The position numbers and the translations under genes are program-made. The notes below the pieces were generated by a model. It was not told where the DNA came from. It searched no databases and saw only the letters and a program-made list of their open reading frames with translations. Positions 34,421 through 43,948 of a stretch of DNA of 64,000 nt are shown piece after piece. The DNA is taken from contig DASCMS010000103.1 of NCBI GenBank assembly GCA_036011085.1, positions 1 to 64,000 of the forward strand, written 5' to 3'. The stretch comes from UBA8231 sp036011085 (GTDB lineage: Bacteria; Latescibacterota; UBA2968; UBA8231). Within the stretch, counting starts at the first letter, position 1; each line of letters opens with the position of its first letter.

Positions 34421-35655
34421 CTGGATGCGCCTCCCTCGCCTGGTGGCATGATCAACCCTTCCGGATCGCGCACGCCGTAGAATTCGGGCAACTGGCGCCA
34501 GTCAGTGCCTGTGCGCCCGTTCCAGTCCCACTTCAGCTCACCCGCCAGCAGGGTCAGCTCGCAGCGCAGCCGCTGCCTGCCTTCGACGCGTCCCTGGCGC
34601 ACATCCAGGTAAGCGAAGTCCCCTTCCAGCACGTTCAGCGCCGTCACGTCGGCGACGGCACCGACGCTGAGATGACCCAGCTCCGGGTGGCCGATCTCGC
34701 GGGCGGGATTCACCGTCGACTCGCGTATGATCTCTTCCAGGGGCAGGCCGATGGCGAGGAATTTCGACATGACGTTCGTCATGTCCTGCATCTCGTCATT
34801 CATGCACCACGTGTGCAGGTCGGTGGAGATCGAATCCGGATAGAAGCCCTGTTCGATGGCCGGCACCGCGTTGCGCCAGTAGAAGCTGCCGCCGCCGTGA
34901 CCGACGTCGAAGATGATGCCGCGCCGGCGTGCTTCGTGGAGGTATTCGAGCACCTTGCCGTCGGGCCCGATCCACGGCACGTCGCCGAGGAACATGTGGG
35001 TCGTGATGTCTCCGGCACTCATTCGCTGGGTCACAAGCTCATGGTAGGGGCGCTCACGCGGGAACAGTCCGAAGTCGACCATGCTCGGCTTGCCGAGAGC
35101 CCGTCCGGCTTCCAGCATGCGGTCCACGGAGATCCACTCGGGACCGGTGAAGTGCGCCGTCTTCATGCCGACGACGACATCCTCGTGCTCGCGGCCCATG
35201 GCGACCACCCGATCAACCTGCATATCTCTCTGATTCTGCTCCATGTCATTGGACACCATGCCCATGCCGACGATGTTGAGGAAGGCGAACATGCGGGTCT
35301 CGAAGCGATCGAGGACGCGATAGCGGAAATCCTCGAACATGCGCCAGCCCGCCGAGCCGGTGTCGACCATCGTCGTCACGCCGCTGCGGAAGCTGAAACC
35401 GTCGGGCAGCACGGAGCGATCCCCCGCCCAGGCATCCTTGAAGCCCGATGTGGCGAACATGTGGGTGTGGATATCCACGAGGCCCGGCGTGACGACCAGA
35501 CCGGTCGCGTCGATCACCTTGCCGGCGCTGTCGGCGGGTATGCTGGAGTCGACGGCAGCGACCTTGCCATCGGTGATCGCCAGGTCGTGCGGCGCATCGA
35601 TGTTGTTGGCCGGGTCGATGAGGCGGCCGCCCTTGAGTAACAGATCGAACATCAT
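34417..35655 (-). CDS. Amidohydrolase/deacetylase family metallohydrolase
   Basis: 412 aa dihydroorotase-like amidohydrolase. The metal site shows HTHMF (in VDIHTHMF), a Lys candidate in VGMKTAHF, and later His in FDVGHGGGS and the metal Asp in SISTDLHTW. The N-terminus LLLKGGRLIDPANNID and C-terminal GVRDPEGLIMPPGEG are typical of the EF0837-like group, which is usually encoded next to SelA-like PLP enzymes. It probably hydrolyses an N-acylated substrate for its partner. 15 nt downstream of a CBM9 gene and coupled to the PLP enzyme gene. Confidence 0.82.
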   Translation of the reverse strand: MMFDLLLKGGRLIDPANNIDAPHDLAITDGKVAAVDSSIPADSAGKVIDATGLVVTPGLVDIHTHMFATSGFKDAWAGDRSVLPDGFSFRSGVTTMVDTGSAGWRMFEDFRYRVLDRFETRMFAFLNIVGMGMVSNDMEQNQRDMQVDRVVAMGREHEDVVVGMKTAHFTGPEWISVDRMLEAGRALGKPSMVDFGLFPRERPYHELVTQRMSAGDITTHMFLGDVPWIGPDGKVLEYLHEARRRGIIFDVGHGGGSFYWRNAVPAIEQGFYPDSISTDLHTWCMNDEMQDMTNVMSKFLAIGLPLEEIIRESTVNPAREIGHPELGHLSVGAVADVTALNVLEGDFAYLDVRQGRVEGRQRLRCELTLLAGELKWDWNGRTGTDWRQLPEFYGVRDPEGLIMPPGEGGASR

Positions 35656-35670
35656 GTGGCTAGCTGTCTC

Positions 35671-36408
35671 CTACCGGTCCTGTCGGCCGGCGATCGTGTC
35701 AGAAAAACCGACGGTTCCCCACATTTCGGGGATATGCATGTTGACCGCACCCTGCGGTGACCACACCCAGTTGTCGCACGGCGGCCCCTCGCGGCGCAGG
35801 TAACCACCCTTGTGGTAGTCGAACTCCCACTCGACACGTGAGAAGTTCACGCGCCAGTCATCTCCGGGTTTCGGCGGGCAGTCGGTGCCGGCGTGCTCTG
35901 CCATGGCCGTCCACGGGATGGCCACCTCCACCGTCCAGCCCCGGTCGACATCATCGGCGCAGTTCACCGTGCCGTCCACCTGCACGGCGTGACGGATCCC
36001 GTCGAAGTCCCAGCTGTGGTCCGCCTTGCCACCTTTGTTGTAGGCCTTCGGCAGATACAGATCCCACACCGCATTGAGCGGATTGATCTCGAACTCCATG
36101 TAGTGTTCGGCGTCACCGTCGGGATCGAGGAAGATCTCGAAGTCGTTGTCGCGACAGATAACCGAATCGCGCTCTGTCAGCGTCCCCCAGACATGGGGCT
36201 CCTCCATGTCGGCGCCAAAGTAGAAGTACTCATCATCCCACAGCATCATCACGCGCGTGGCGAAACGTGGCAGGGGTTTGGCGTCACCTTCGATGTCGAC
36301 GAAGAGATCCGTCCACGGCGCGCTCTTCCACGGAGCATCCGTCAGATGGCCGTCGATCCGCAGGGCCTCGGCGGCACGGTAGCAGGTATATCTCTTGGGT
36401 GCTGCCAT
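35671..36408 (-). CDS. CBM9-like domain protein
   Basis: 245 aa consisting of one CBM9/DOMON-like carbohydrate-binding domain: EALRIDGHLTDAPWKSAPWTD, VMMLWDDEYFYFGADMEEPHVWG, DNDFEIFLDPDGD, WTVEVAIPW and NFSRVEW. No signal peptide, so cytoplasmic location or export by another route. The same domain is part of the FGE-type protein at 53513. It lies between the secreted protease and the amidohydrolase genes, 15-21 nt gaps, all on minus. Binding of a sugar ligand is inferred. Confidence 0.75.
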   Translation of the reverse strand: MAAPKRYTCYRAAEALRIDGHLTDAPWKSAPWTDLFVDIEGDAKPLPRFATRVMMLWDDEYFYFGADMEEPHVWGTLTERDSVICRDNDFEIFLDPDGDAEHYMEFEINPLNAVWDLYLPKAYNKGGKADHSWDFDGIRHAVQVDGTVNCADDVDRGWTVEVAIPWTAMAEHAGTDCPPKPGDDWRVNFSRVEWEFDYHKGGYLRREGPPCDNWVWSPQGAVNMHIPEMWGTVGFSDTIAGRQDR

Positions 36409-36429
36409 GGAGTTTCTCCAGATGGGTTT

Positions 36430-39400
36430 TCAGCGCGTCAGAACGACACGTCCACTGGCGTGAAATCCAGCGGTTGTCGCCAGATGGTAGAGATAGATGC
36501 CACTGGCCGCTGGCTGACCCCGGTCGTCATGTCCATCCCAGCGAACCGTGTAGCGCCCGGCAGCCAGATTGCGAGCCGGTGTCAGGTTGCGCACCCGCTG
36601 TCCCAGCACATCGTAGACCGTCAGATCGACCGGGGTCGGCGCCGACAGATCGAAGGTGATCATCGTCGTTCCATTGAACGGATTCGGCCAGGCCGGCCGC
36701 AGGGCAAAAGCCCCCGGCATCGACTCGTCAGAGGAGACGGTCACCGCCGTTGCCATCCCCATGGGCTCGGCTTCGAGGTAGGGGCTGAAGTCCACCTCTC
36801 CCGTCAGGAGGCCGGCGATGGCCGTGCTGTCGGACGTGCCCCAGTAGTTCTGCTGCGCCGACAGTCGCACACCGCTGCGATTGTCGATGGCCGTCGTGTT
36901 GGCGGTGAACGTGTTCTCCGTGATCGGCTCCGGTACCGGCGAACCGCTCACACGCAGGGCTGTGATGTTGCCGTTGAAGGTGTTGCCCACGATCTGCGGC
37001 GCCGATCGTGTCGACCACAGCCCCACCGAGGCGCTCTCGAACTCGGTACAGCGTACCGAGCCCCTGGCAACGTCCCTCATTTCCAGACCGTTGCCGGTGA
37101 AATGACTCATATCAACGGCAGGAAAACCGCCTTCCACCACCAGGCCGGCTCCCAGGTTGTTGTCGAACTGCGTCGTCCACACCTCCGACACGGTCGATAC
37201 CAGTCGCGCCCCGGCATCGAGGTTGCGCGCCACTTCCACCTCCTCGAAAACGACACGTTCGGCGCCGTCAGCTCGCAGGCCGTCCTCCTGGTTGCCGGTC
37301 ACGACCGATCCGTGCAGTTCGAACACACCCTCCCAGTCGTCCAGGTCGATGCCGTGCGCGTGGTTGCCCTCCACCGTAGTATTCCACAGCTCGATGCGCT
37401 GCCCTCTCCCTCCTTCGGCCACGAGCCCGGAGCGCGGATCGTCGGCGTCGAGAATCCCGTTGCCGGCGATCCGCGAGTCGATGACCTGCAGTCCGGCGTT
37501 GCGCACCAGCACTCCCTCCTGACCGTTGCCCTCCAGGGCACAGCTGCGCAGCAACAGCGTACCGAAGCCGCTGGCGTTGATGCCGCTGGTCGTGATCGTG
37601 TGCAGACCCACCCGGTCGAGGGTTGCATCCTCGAACAGCGTCAGTCGCAGACCGCTGGCCAGATGGTGCAGACGGCTGTCGGCAAGACGAAAGCCGTCGG
37701 TCACATCACCGCCGAAAGCCACACCTGCCTGGGTCAGCGTCAGACCCTCGGCGTCCACGGTTCCGCCTTCCACGAGCTGTACGCCAAACCACAGCTGCGT
37801 CGGGTCCGCCGAGTCGACGGTGAACTCCACGGGCGCCGAGCTGGTGCCCCGTACTGTCAGTGTGCCTTCGACGACCAGCTCCGTGAACCCCGGGCTCACA
37901 CCGCGCAGCGACAGATCCTGCGGCGCAAAGCCGACGGTGGCACCCGCATCGACGACGAGCTCGGCGTCGGCGGGAATGATGACGTCCCAGGGGACCGTCC
38001 GCGCCCCGGTCCAGGTCGTGCGCCCCGCCGGCAGACTGCCGCGTGTCACGCCCAGGGCGGCCCCCTCGAGGATCAGTGCCCCCGAACTCACCGCCTCCTC
38101 GAGACCGACGCTGCCGGAGCCGGGCACCAGCACTCCCAGCCACTGCCGACCGGCGGCGGCCTGGCGGCCGATCCGAACCGGATCGCTGGCGGTCCCGACG
38201 ATGACGAGTTCTCCGTAGACGATGATCTCGCCACGGGTTGTATCAAAGCCGGCGGTGCGGCTGTCCCCGGCGGCAAAGGTGACCTGCGTACCCGCGGCCA
38301 GAGTCAGTACGGCGCCCGCCTCGATCACGACGTCACCGTCCAGCAGCACCTCACCGGTCCAGGTCGTGTCGCCGGCCACGTTGCCCTCCACCGGCTGCCG
38401 CAGCAGTACGTCCAGGCTCATCCGCCCTCCGGTCAGGGAGGTGATATTCTCCAGGGAGAAGCCCAGCAGGACACCGCGGCGACCGCCTGCATGACCGCGG
38501 GCACCCGGGTTGGTGTCCCAGGACAGCCGTTGATAGTTGATCCCATCGAAGGGATCGGTGGCGTCCCCCTCGTTGCCGTTGTGGGAGGCAGCGTAGGCGG
38601 CGTCTCGAGCCCAGAAATCGAGGTTGTCGCCACCGGTGACCGGGTCGGCCACACTGCCGGGAAAACCACGATCGCCGAACAGGCCGTCGGCGCAGACCAG
38701 GTCGACCTGCTTGTGCCGCTCCTCGTCGTTGTCGGCGCGTTCGTCCACGTGCCATACCAGGAGCCCGCCTGCAGGGATGTTGCGGTTGTAGTAGCTGTCG
38801 GTGGACTGGCGGTTTTCCACGAGGAAGTACTCGTCCCCCGTCAACGGAATCTTCAACACTCGCCCGCCCCGATCGATCGGCTCCAGGATGATGCCTCTGC
38901 GACTGTCGGCGATCACCTCGAGACGCTCCTCTCCATCCCCTCCCAGCCAGCCGAGTTCGGCCAGCGACCAGGCACTGAAGGCGTTGGGACCATCCTCGAC
39001 GCCCCATCCCAGCGTCCCCAGTCCCATCAACCCCCACTTGCCGATCCCGGCCGAATCCTCGGCGGGATCGATCTCGCCGTCCGCCGCCACCGAGGATTGG
39101 TCGAAGAGATCCGGCAGGCCCAGCACGTGGGCGAATTCGTGACACATGGTCGCCGCCGTGACGGTGAAGACGTGACCCCGCTGGGTCGTGCCACCAAATC
39201 CGGAGAACTGGCTGCGCACACGGATGACGCCACCGCTGGCGGCCTCGTCGTCGGACAGGAAGTCGGTATTCAGACCGAGACTGGCCAGGCCGGTGGCGCC
39301 GCCGATGAGAAAGTTGCGTGGTACGGTGAGCAGGTTGATGAAGAGGACATCGACGTACCCATCATCGTCCCCGGAGTTGGGCACGCCATCGGGCCCGTCG

Positions 39401-39885
39401 TTGTCGAACCGGCCCATGTCGACGTCGGCGTCTGCCTGCTCGAGAATCTCGAGATTGAAGCGGGCGAACTGCCCGAGTGTACCAGCCGTCCGGGCCAGGT
39501 AGGCTGAGGCCGGCAGCCGGGACGCGTATCGTTTCGGCAAGACCTCGCCGCCGACGCGCAGAGCGCCCCCGGACATCTCGTCATAGAAGTGGGTGAAGCT
39601 GCCTTCGACGTCGGGATCGAACAGGTCGTCAGCCCAGGGCGGCTTGCGCCCATCCGTCGTTGCCTCGTCGGAGAAACGGGCGAAGATCACCAGGGCATTG
39701 TAGGTACCGGTGGTGGCTCGTGGCTGGGCAACTGCCGACACGGCGAGACAACCGATGCAGGCCAGCGCGTACAGCACGACCCGACCCGGAGTGCCAGTGT
39801 CCTGTCGCAGAGATGCGTTGACAGATTCGGACGTCGGGACGCCGGGCCCACAAGGCGCGCGATCGATGTGGGTCAGTGGACCCAC
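36430..39885 (-). CDS. Secreted M6-type metalloprotease with beta-helix and FlgD-like tail
   Basis: Up to 1151 aa. The zinc motif HEFAHVLGLPD (around residue 247) marks an M6/immune-inhibitor-A type protease, followed by Asp-rich calcium-like segments (DNDGPDGVPNSGDDDGYVD is just before). Residues about 530-1040 are a right-handed beta-helix (repeats such as GNGQEGVLVRNAG, GNHAHGIDLDD). The last ~90 residues are a FlgD-Ig/T9SS-like sorting domain (AWPNPFNGTTMITF, YDVLGQRVRNL, ASGIYLYHL). The start is uncertain: GTG 39885 lies in a dispersed repeat, while GTG 39777 starts the hydrophobic VLYALACIGCLAVSAVA. Confidence 0.78.
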   Translation of the reverse strand: MGPLTHIDRAPCGPGVPTSESVNASLRQDTGTPGRVVLYALACIGCLAVSAVAQPRATTGTYNALVIFARFSDEATTDGRKPPWADDLFDPDVEGSFTHFYDEMSGGALRVGGEVLPKRYASRLPASAYLARTAGTLGQFARFNLEILEQADADVDMGRFDNDGPDGVPNSGDDDGYVDVLFINLLTVPRNFLIGGATGLASLGLNTDFLSDDEAASGGVIRVRSQFSGFGGTTQRGHVFTVTAATMCHEFAHVLGLPDLFDQSSVAADGEIDPAEDSAGIGKWGLMGLGTLGWGVEDGPNAFSAWSLAELGWLGGDGEERLEVIADSRRGIILEPIDRGGRVLKIPLTGDEYFLVENRQSTDSYYNRNIPAGGLLVWHVDERADNDEERHKQVDLVCADGLFGDRGFPGSVADPVTGGDNLDFWARDAAYAASHNGNEGDATDPFDGINYQRLSWDTNPGARGHAGGRRGVLLGFSLENITSLTGGRMSLDVLLRQPVEGNVAGDTTWTGEVLLDGDVVIEAGAVLTLAAGTQVTFAAGDSRTAGFDTTRGEIIVYGELVIVGTASDPVRIGRQAAAGRQWLGVLVPGSGSVGLEEAVSSGALILEGAALGVTRGSLPAGRTTWTGARTVPWDVIIPADAELVVDAGATVGFAPQDLSLRGVSPGFTELVVEGTLTVRGTSSAPVEFTVDSADPTQLWFGVQLVEGGTVDAEGLTLTQAGVAFGGDVTDGFRLADSRLHHLASGLRLTLFEDATLDRVGLHTITTSGINASGFGTLLLRSCALEGNGQEGVLVRNAGLQVIDSRIAGNGILDADDPRSGLVAEGGRGQRIELWNTTVEGNHAHGIDLDDWEGVFELHGSVVTGNQEDGLRADGAERVVFEEVEVARNLDAGARLVSTVSEVWTTQFDNNLGAGLVVEGGFPAVDMSHFTGNGLEMRDVARGSVRCTEFESASVGLWSTRSAPQIVGNTFNGNITALRVSGSPVPEPITENTFTANTTAIDNRSGVRLSAQQNYWGTSDSTAIAGLLTGEVDFSPYLEAEPMGMATAVTVSSDESMPGAFALRPAWPNPFNGTTMITFDLSAPTPVDLTVYDVLGQRVRNLTPARNLAAGRYTVRWDGHDDRGQPAASGIYLYHLATTAGFHASGRVVLTR

Positions 39886-39899
39886 AGAGTGAGCGCAAC
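39870..39899. repeat. Dispersed repeat with GGGTC...GACCC hairpin, copy B
   Basis: GGGTCAGTGGACCC with flank GAGTGAGCGCAAC resembles copy A at 15842-15872. It overlaps the most upstream candidate start of the M6 protease gene. Confidence 0.4.
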
Positions 39900-39979
39900 G
39901 CGGTGAGCCCGGATGGCCAGGCGTTCGAATGTTGACGGATTTCTGCTACAGGACACGAGACCGGTTGCGGTGGGGCAAG

Positions 39980-40813
39980 TTATCCGAGCAGATCGAAGGC
40001 GGAGCGGTTGAGGGTGGACAGGCCGAAACCGCCGGCTGTCCGACTGGGGCTGGCGGCACTGAGCAACAGGCGGCTGCCCTCATCGTTGCTCTGGAAGGCG
40101 CTGCGCAGTCCGGCGCGCTGCGCGTTGGCACCGCTGAGCGAAGACAGAGACCGCAGTCCACTGGAAGAGGACGATGCACCCGAACTCCCGAGTGCGGTCA
40201 GCGGGCTGGAGGGACGAACCTGACCACGCAATCGAGTGACCAGTCCCTGGCCGGAACTGGGGAGGTCGAACAATGACGTGCTTCGACGTCCACCATCCGA
40301 CTGCACGATGCCGGAACTGAACTGCTGGACGCCCGACGAGGTGTCGCGCAGGGCTGACAGGCTCTGTCCGTTCTGCACGGAGTTGGCGCGGCTGGCGGCC
40401 AGACGACGGCTGGCGGCGATGGCAGCCAGGCCGACCTGGGCTCTCTCGGAGCGTGCGGCCTCGCGGGTCAGCGCCGATGTCGGCGGGGCGGAGGATGGTC
40501 TTGGGGCTGCCGGAGCTTCCGCGGCCGGTGGCGTGGACGCGGCGTCGGCTGCTGTGCTGTTGTCGACTGGCTCAGACGGCGTCGTCGAACGCACGGGGCT
40601 GCTGGCGGAGCGCGGCGGATTGGCCGTGGCACTCGAGAGAGTGGGCGCCCCCCCTTCGGTTGCCTGACGACGAGCGGCCAGGGCGGCGCGGCCGAAGCGA
40701 CGATTATGCTCCGTGCTGTCGGCAGCCGACACAGACGAGTCGCGTCGCTGCAGGCGACTGGTGGCCCTGGCCAGACCAGGAGCCGAATCTGTGGTGTTTG
40801 CGGTTTCGAGCAT
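39980..40813 (-). CDS. Hypothetical Ser/Ala-rich protein
   Basis: 277 aa of low complexity: Ala, Ser, Arg and Gln dominate (SSGASSSSSGLRSLSSLSG, AAEAPAAPRPSSAPP). Short helical stretches occur around EAARSERAQVGLAAIAASRRL. No signal peptide, membrane segment or known motif. The composition suggests a disordered protein. It lies between the M6 protease and pafA with gaps on both sides, so probably has its own transcript. Codon pattern is consistent with a real gene, but homology is not recognisable. Confidence 0.45.
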   Translation of the reverse strand: MLETANTTDSAPGLARATSRLQRRDSSVSAADSTEHNRRFGRAALAARRQATEGGAPTLSSATANPPRSASSPVRSTTPSEPVDNSTAADAASTPPAAEAPAAPRPSSAPPTSALTREAARSERAQVGLAAIAASRRLAASRANSVQNGQSLSALRDTSSGVQQFSSGIVQSDGGRRSTSLFDLPSSGQGLVTRLRGQVRPSSPLTALGSSGASSSSSGLRSLSSLSGANAQRAGLRSAFQSNDEGSRLLLSAASPSRTAGGFGLSTLNRSAFDLLG

Positions 40814-40920
40814 ATCTCTGTGACACAGATAGTTACGTGCTCACTCAACACACCTCTGATAAACAATGTACAGCGGTCACCCACCCCGATCAAGGCACTT
40901 TTTTCCTACCAGCTTGCTTG

Positions 40921-42336
40921 TCAGTCAATCTGTGACGGCTGGCCGCACTCCTTGATGAAAGCCTCGGTCTCGGCCTCGTAGGTCATGAAGGGATCGTCCA
41001 GGTTGAGGTATTTCTCGTCTTCCACATAGATGGAGTCCCAGTCGATGACGTAGCGGGACTTCTGTCCGGTCAGAGCGCGCATGACCGTGGAGCGCGCACG
41101 GGCCCGCGTATCCCCTGGTGGTTTGACGATGCTCTCGTCGATCTGTTTCTCCGCTACGACACCGCGTACGATGCCCCGCCGACGCAGATCGTGATACAGT
41201 CCCCGTTCAGGGTTCAGATTGTGGTACTCCAGATCGAGCGACTGGATCCACGGATCGCTCCACTCGATGCCCTCCTCTTCGATGAAGGTGTCAAGGAGCC
41301 ACTTCTTCGTCACCCAGTCGATGCGGTCCACCAGCACCATCGGATCATGGGCGAGGGCGTCGAGTACCAGGCGCCACTCGTCGAGTACCCAATCTCCTTC
41401 CGGATCCTTGCCTCGCAGGTAGGTCTCGGCCAGCCTCAGGTACTGTCGCTGAATGTCCAGTGCTGTCGTCGTGTTGCCGTCCTCGAGTTGCACCTCCCAC
41501 TTGCAGGTGAGATCGCGGGAGATATCCCGGATCGCCTGCACCGGATCGAGCAGCTTGACGTCCGGCACGACGCGCTCCTCGAGCAATTCGAGCATCAGCG
41601 CCGTGGTTCCCACCTTGAGGGCGGTGGCGTACTCCGACATGTTGGAGTCGCCGACGAGAAGATGCAGACGTCGGTATAACCCCCAGTCGGCCAGTGGTTC
41701 GTCGCGGGTGTTGATGATGGCCCGACTGAACTGAATCCACTGGTAGATTTCAGTGACGATGTGATCCGCCCGCTGGGAGATCTGGTATGTCACCTCACCT
41801 TCATCGCCGCTGCCATACTCGAAGATGTCGGTGTGACAGCCGACGCGTCCGGAGCCGGCATAGATCTGACGGCTGACGAAGAAGGGCAGGATCGCCGGCA
41901 ACAACACCTGGGAGAAAGGGACGTCGCGGCGTACCAGGTAGTTCTCGTGACAGCCGAAGGTGGCCCCGGTGTAGTGGTCGATGTTGTTCTTGAAGAAGGC
42001 CGCGTCCTCGGCCCGACCCCGTTGATCGAGGGCCCGTTGCACCATGACTTCACCGGCACGGTCGGAGGCGACCAGGTCGAACAGTCCGCGACACTCGGGC
42101 GTGGCGTATTCAACATGACCCATGTCGATGTAGACCCGGCCGCCGTTGAACAGAAAGCCACCGTTGCCTGGCGGCTCGTCGCGGCCGCGATAGTGGATAT
42201 CGACCATCCCCAGACCGTCACGATAGAACACCGTGTCCTTCGTCTTGACCGAGATGAAGTCGGGGCTGAGAAAGGGATCCGAATCCGGGGGCATGCAGCC
42301 GAATTCGGTTTCCAGACCGTAGATGCGGTTGCGCAT
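40921..42336 (-). CDS. pafA: Pup/UBact ligase PafA
   Basis: 471 aa carboxylate-amine ligase of the glutamine-synthetase-like fold. It joins the C-terminal Glu of the modifier to Lys side chains using ATP. Family features: YGLETEFG at the N-terminus, the PafA-type YIDMGHVEYATPEC with catalytic Asp, NNIDHYTGATFGCHENYLV, and QIYAGSGRVG. The DMGH form separates it from Dop (DHTH). Last gene of the lepB-arc-dop-pup-prcB-prcA-pafA series, 24 nt after prcA. Confidence 0.93.
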   Translation of the reverse strand: MRNRIYGLETEFGCMPPDSDPFLSPDFISVKTKDTVFYRDGLGMVDIHYRGRDEPPGNGGFLFNGGRVYIDMGHVEYATPECRGLFDLVASDRAGEVMVQRALDQRGRAEDAAFFKNNIDHYTGATFGCHENYLVRRDVPFSQVLLPAILPFFVSRQIYAGSGRVGCHTDIFEYGSGDEGEVTYQISQRADHIVTEIYQWIQFSRAIINTRDEPLADWGLYRRLHLLVGDSNMSEYATALKVGTTALMLELLEERVVPDVKLLDPVQAIRDISRDLTCKWEVQLEDGNTTTALDIQRQYLRLAETYLRGKDPEGDWVLDEWRLVLDALAHDPMVLVDRIDWVTKKWLLDTFIEEEGIEWSDPWIQSLDLEYHNLNPERGLYHDLRRRGIVRGVVAEKQIDESIVKPPGDTRARARSTVMRALTGQKSRYVIDWDSIYVEDEKYLNLDDPFMTYEAETEAFIKECGQPSQID

Positions 42337-42360
42337 GGAAGTCCGCCGGGCAGCGTCCCT

Positions 42361-43140
42361 TCAGCGGAAACGCGCCAGCGCTCCTTCGAGGTCTGCCGCC
42401 GACAACAGGCGGAACTTCGTCTTCGTCGGCAGTGTGCGGTCGAGAACGGCCGCCTCGATGCGACCCACCTCGAGGGCGGTCCGCACCGCTGCTGTCACCT
42501 CTTCGTCCGTCACCGTTCTGTCGCCCTCCCCCTCCTCTTCGACATCCTCAGCCTCGGCGTGCACGCGGCCCACTCCCCAGGCGTCGATGGCTCGCTCCAG
42601 CGCCGCGGCGAGGGGGGCCTGGCGATCGTCTCCGGCGTGCAGACGTTCGAGAATGGCGGCGGCACTGTCGGCGGTGCCGGCGATGACAGCGGCATCAGCA
42701 GACGAGGAGAAAGTGCCGTCGGCGTCGATCGTGTAGAACGTCTCCAGCGGATCGGAGGGATCCAACTCGGTGACGAGTACACGGGCGATGAAGGGCGAGC
42801 GGAAGATCTCGTCGAAGGCGGCTTTCATCTGCGGTCCCAGTCCGAAGGCGACCAGGCGTTGCAGGGACACGTCGCTGGCGGACAGGTTGAAGGCTTCCAC
42901 GTGGGCGATATCGATGATCGCCTTGCGCAGCTTCTCGATGTCGGCGGGGTGACCGACACCGGCGGAGGCCACCTGGTTGTAGACCTCGAACACCTTGCGT
43001 GGCCCCGGCGTCGATGTCAGCAGCAGCACACCGTCGGCGTAGGAAACGCCGACGACGGGGCTGGCCCCCTCGAGCTGGTCCTCGAGATACTCGCGCCGGT
43101 TGCGGATCGCCTCGACCCAGCGATAGGGTTCGTCGAGCAC
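42361..43140 (-). CDS. prcA: Proteasome subunit alpha
   Basis: 259 aa 20S alpha-type subunit. The N-terminal helix and PYRWVEAIRNRREYLEDQL, then VVGVSYADGVLLLTSTPG and VFEVYNQVASAGVGHPADIEKL, match actinobacterial PrcA. It lacks the N-terminal catalytic Thr of beta subunits, as expected for gating rings. The C-terminal segment is acidic (DVEEEGEGDRTVTDEE). 4 nt after prcB; the two should assemble into a 28-subunit core. Confidence 0.9.
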   Translation of the reverse strand: MLDEPYRWVEAIRNRREYLEDQLEGASPVVGVSYADGVLLLTSTPGPRKVFEVYNQVASAGVGHPADIEKLRKAIIDIAHVEAFNLSASDVSLQRLVAFGLGPQMKAAFDEIFRSPFIARVLVTELDPSDPLETFYTIDADGTFSSSADAAVIAGTADSAAAILERLHAGDDRQAPLAAALERAIDAWGVGRVHAEAEDVEEEGEGDRTVTDEEVTAAVRTALEVGRIEAAVLDRTLPTKTKFRLLSAADLEGALARFR

Positions 43141-43144
43141 GGCC

Positions 43145-43939
43145 TTACCCCCCTACCTGGAGACTGCTGTAGTGCGTCGCCAGGTCGGCTTCGGATACGT
43201 CGGTGATGCCGGCGGCGGTGACGCGCATGACCTGCGGGAAGATGGCGGCCGTCGACTTGTAGCCCCCCGTGGCCGTGTCGAACTCCGCCGCCGTCTCCAG
43301 CATCTGCAGCACGAGACGGAGCGCCTCGGCCTCGTCGCGTTCGGCGAAAGGCCGTTCCCAGCGATTGAGGAAGTAGAGCGCCCCCCGGATGATGGGCGAG
43401 CCGGAGCCGGTCGTGCAGAAATCGACGGTCTCGAAGTTGGCCCCGAGCACATCGTAGAAATAGATCCGCCCGCCGGTCTCAGGGCCGCTGTCTTCGTGTG
43501 TGATATAGATGGGGACGACGGCGCCGATGCCCTGCATCGCCATGGGCAGATTCTCGCGCAACAGGCGTGACAGCGTGCGCAGGCGACCGTCCAGGCTCAG
43601 CTCCTGCAACTGCGTGCGGCGATAGTGCTGGAAGGAGATCTCCAGCAGGCGGGCGATCTCGTAGGCGTTGGCGGGAGACCCCGACAGAGCCAGCACGGAA
43701 CGATCGTCGACGGAGAGAACCTTGGCGGCGCGATCGTAGACGACGACGTTGCCCGCCGTCGCCCGCCGGTCACCGGCGACGAGTACACCGTCCCGGTAGC
43801 GCAGGGCCAGGATCGTCGTACCCTCTGTATGCGCCCCGGCAGACCCGTCACGTTCCGCTGCCCCTTCCGGTGCCGAGGGGAGCTGGCCGCGCTCCTTGAG
43901 GATGTTGAGAAAGTCGGCGCTCTCCATACCGCTGGTCAT
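43145..43939 (-). CDS. prcB: Proteasome subunit beta
   Basis: 264 aa. A propeptide of 40 residues ends in EG before T41 (GTTILALRYRDGVLVAGDRRAT). Processing would expose T41 as the catalytic nucleophile; the supporting Asp (GDRRAT) and Lys (AAKVLSVDD) are present, as is SGSPIIRGALYFL. Threonine protease of the 20S core. It lies 9 nt downstream of pup and 4 nt upstream of prcA, as in actinobacteria. Confidence 0.93.
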   Translation of the reverse strand: MTSGMESADFLNILKERGQLPSAPEGAAERDGSAGAHTEGTTILALRYRDGVLVAGDRRATAGNVVVYDRAAKVLSVDDRSVLALSGSPANAYEIARLLEISFQHYRRTQLQELSLDGRLRTLSRLLRENLPMAMQGIGAVVPIYITHEDSGPETGGRIYFYDVLGANFETVDFCTTGSGSPIIRGALYFLNRWERPFAERDEAEALRLVLQMLETAAEFDTATGGYKSTAAIFPQVMRVTAAGITDVSEADLATHYSSLQVGG

Positions 43940-43948
43940 CCTGTCGGT

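Noticed and set aside
35893..39507. Very long plus-strand open frame (over 1200 codons) across the M6 protease gene
   Set aside because: It is antisense to a gene with clear catalytic and sorting motifs; its translation has no family features and reflects GC-rich codon bias.
41761..43206. Long plus-strand open frame across pafA and prcA
   Set aside because: Spans two genes on the other strand with strong family evidence; no motif of its own.
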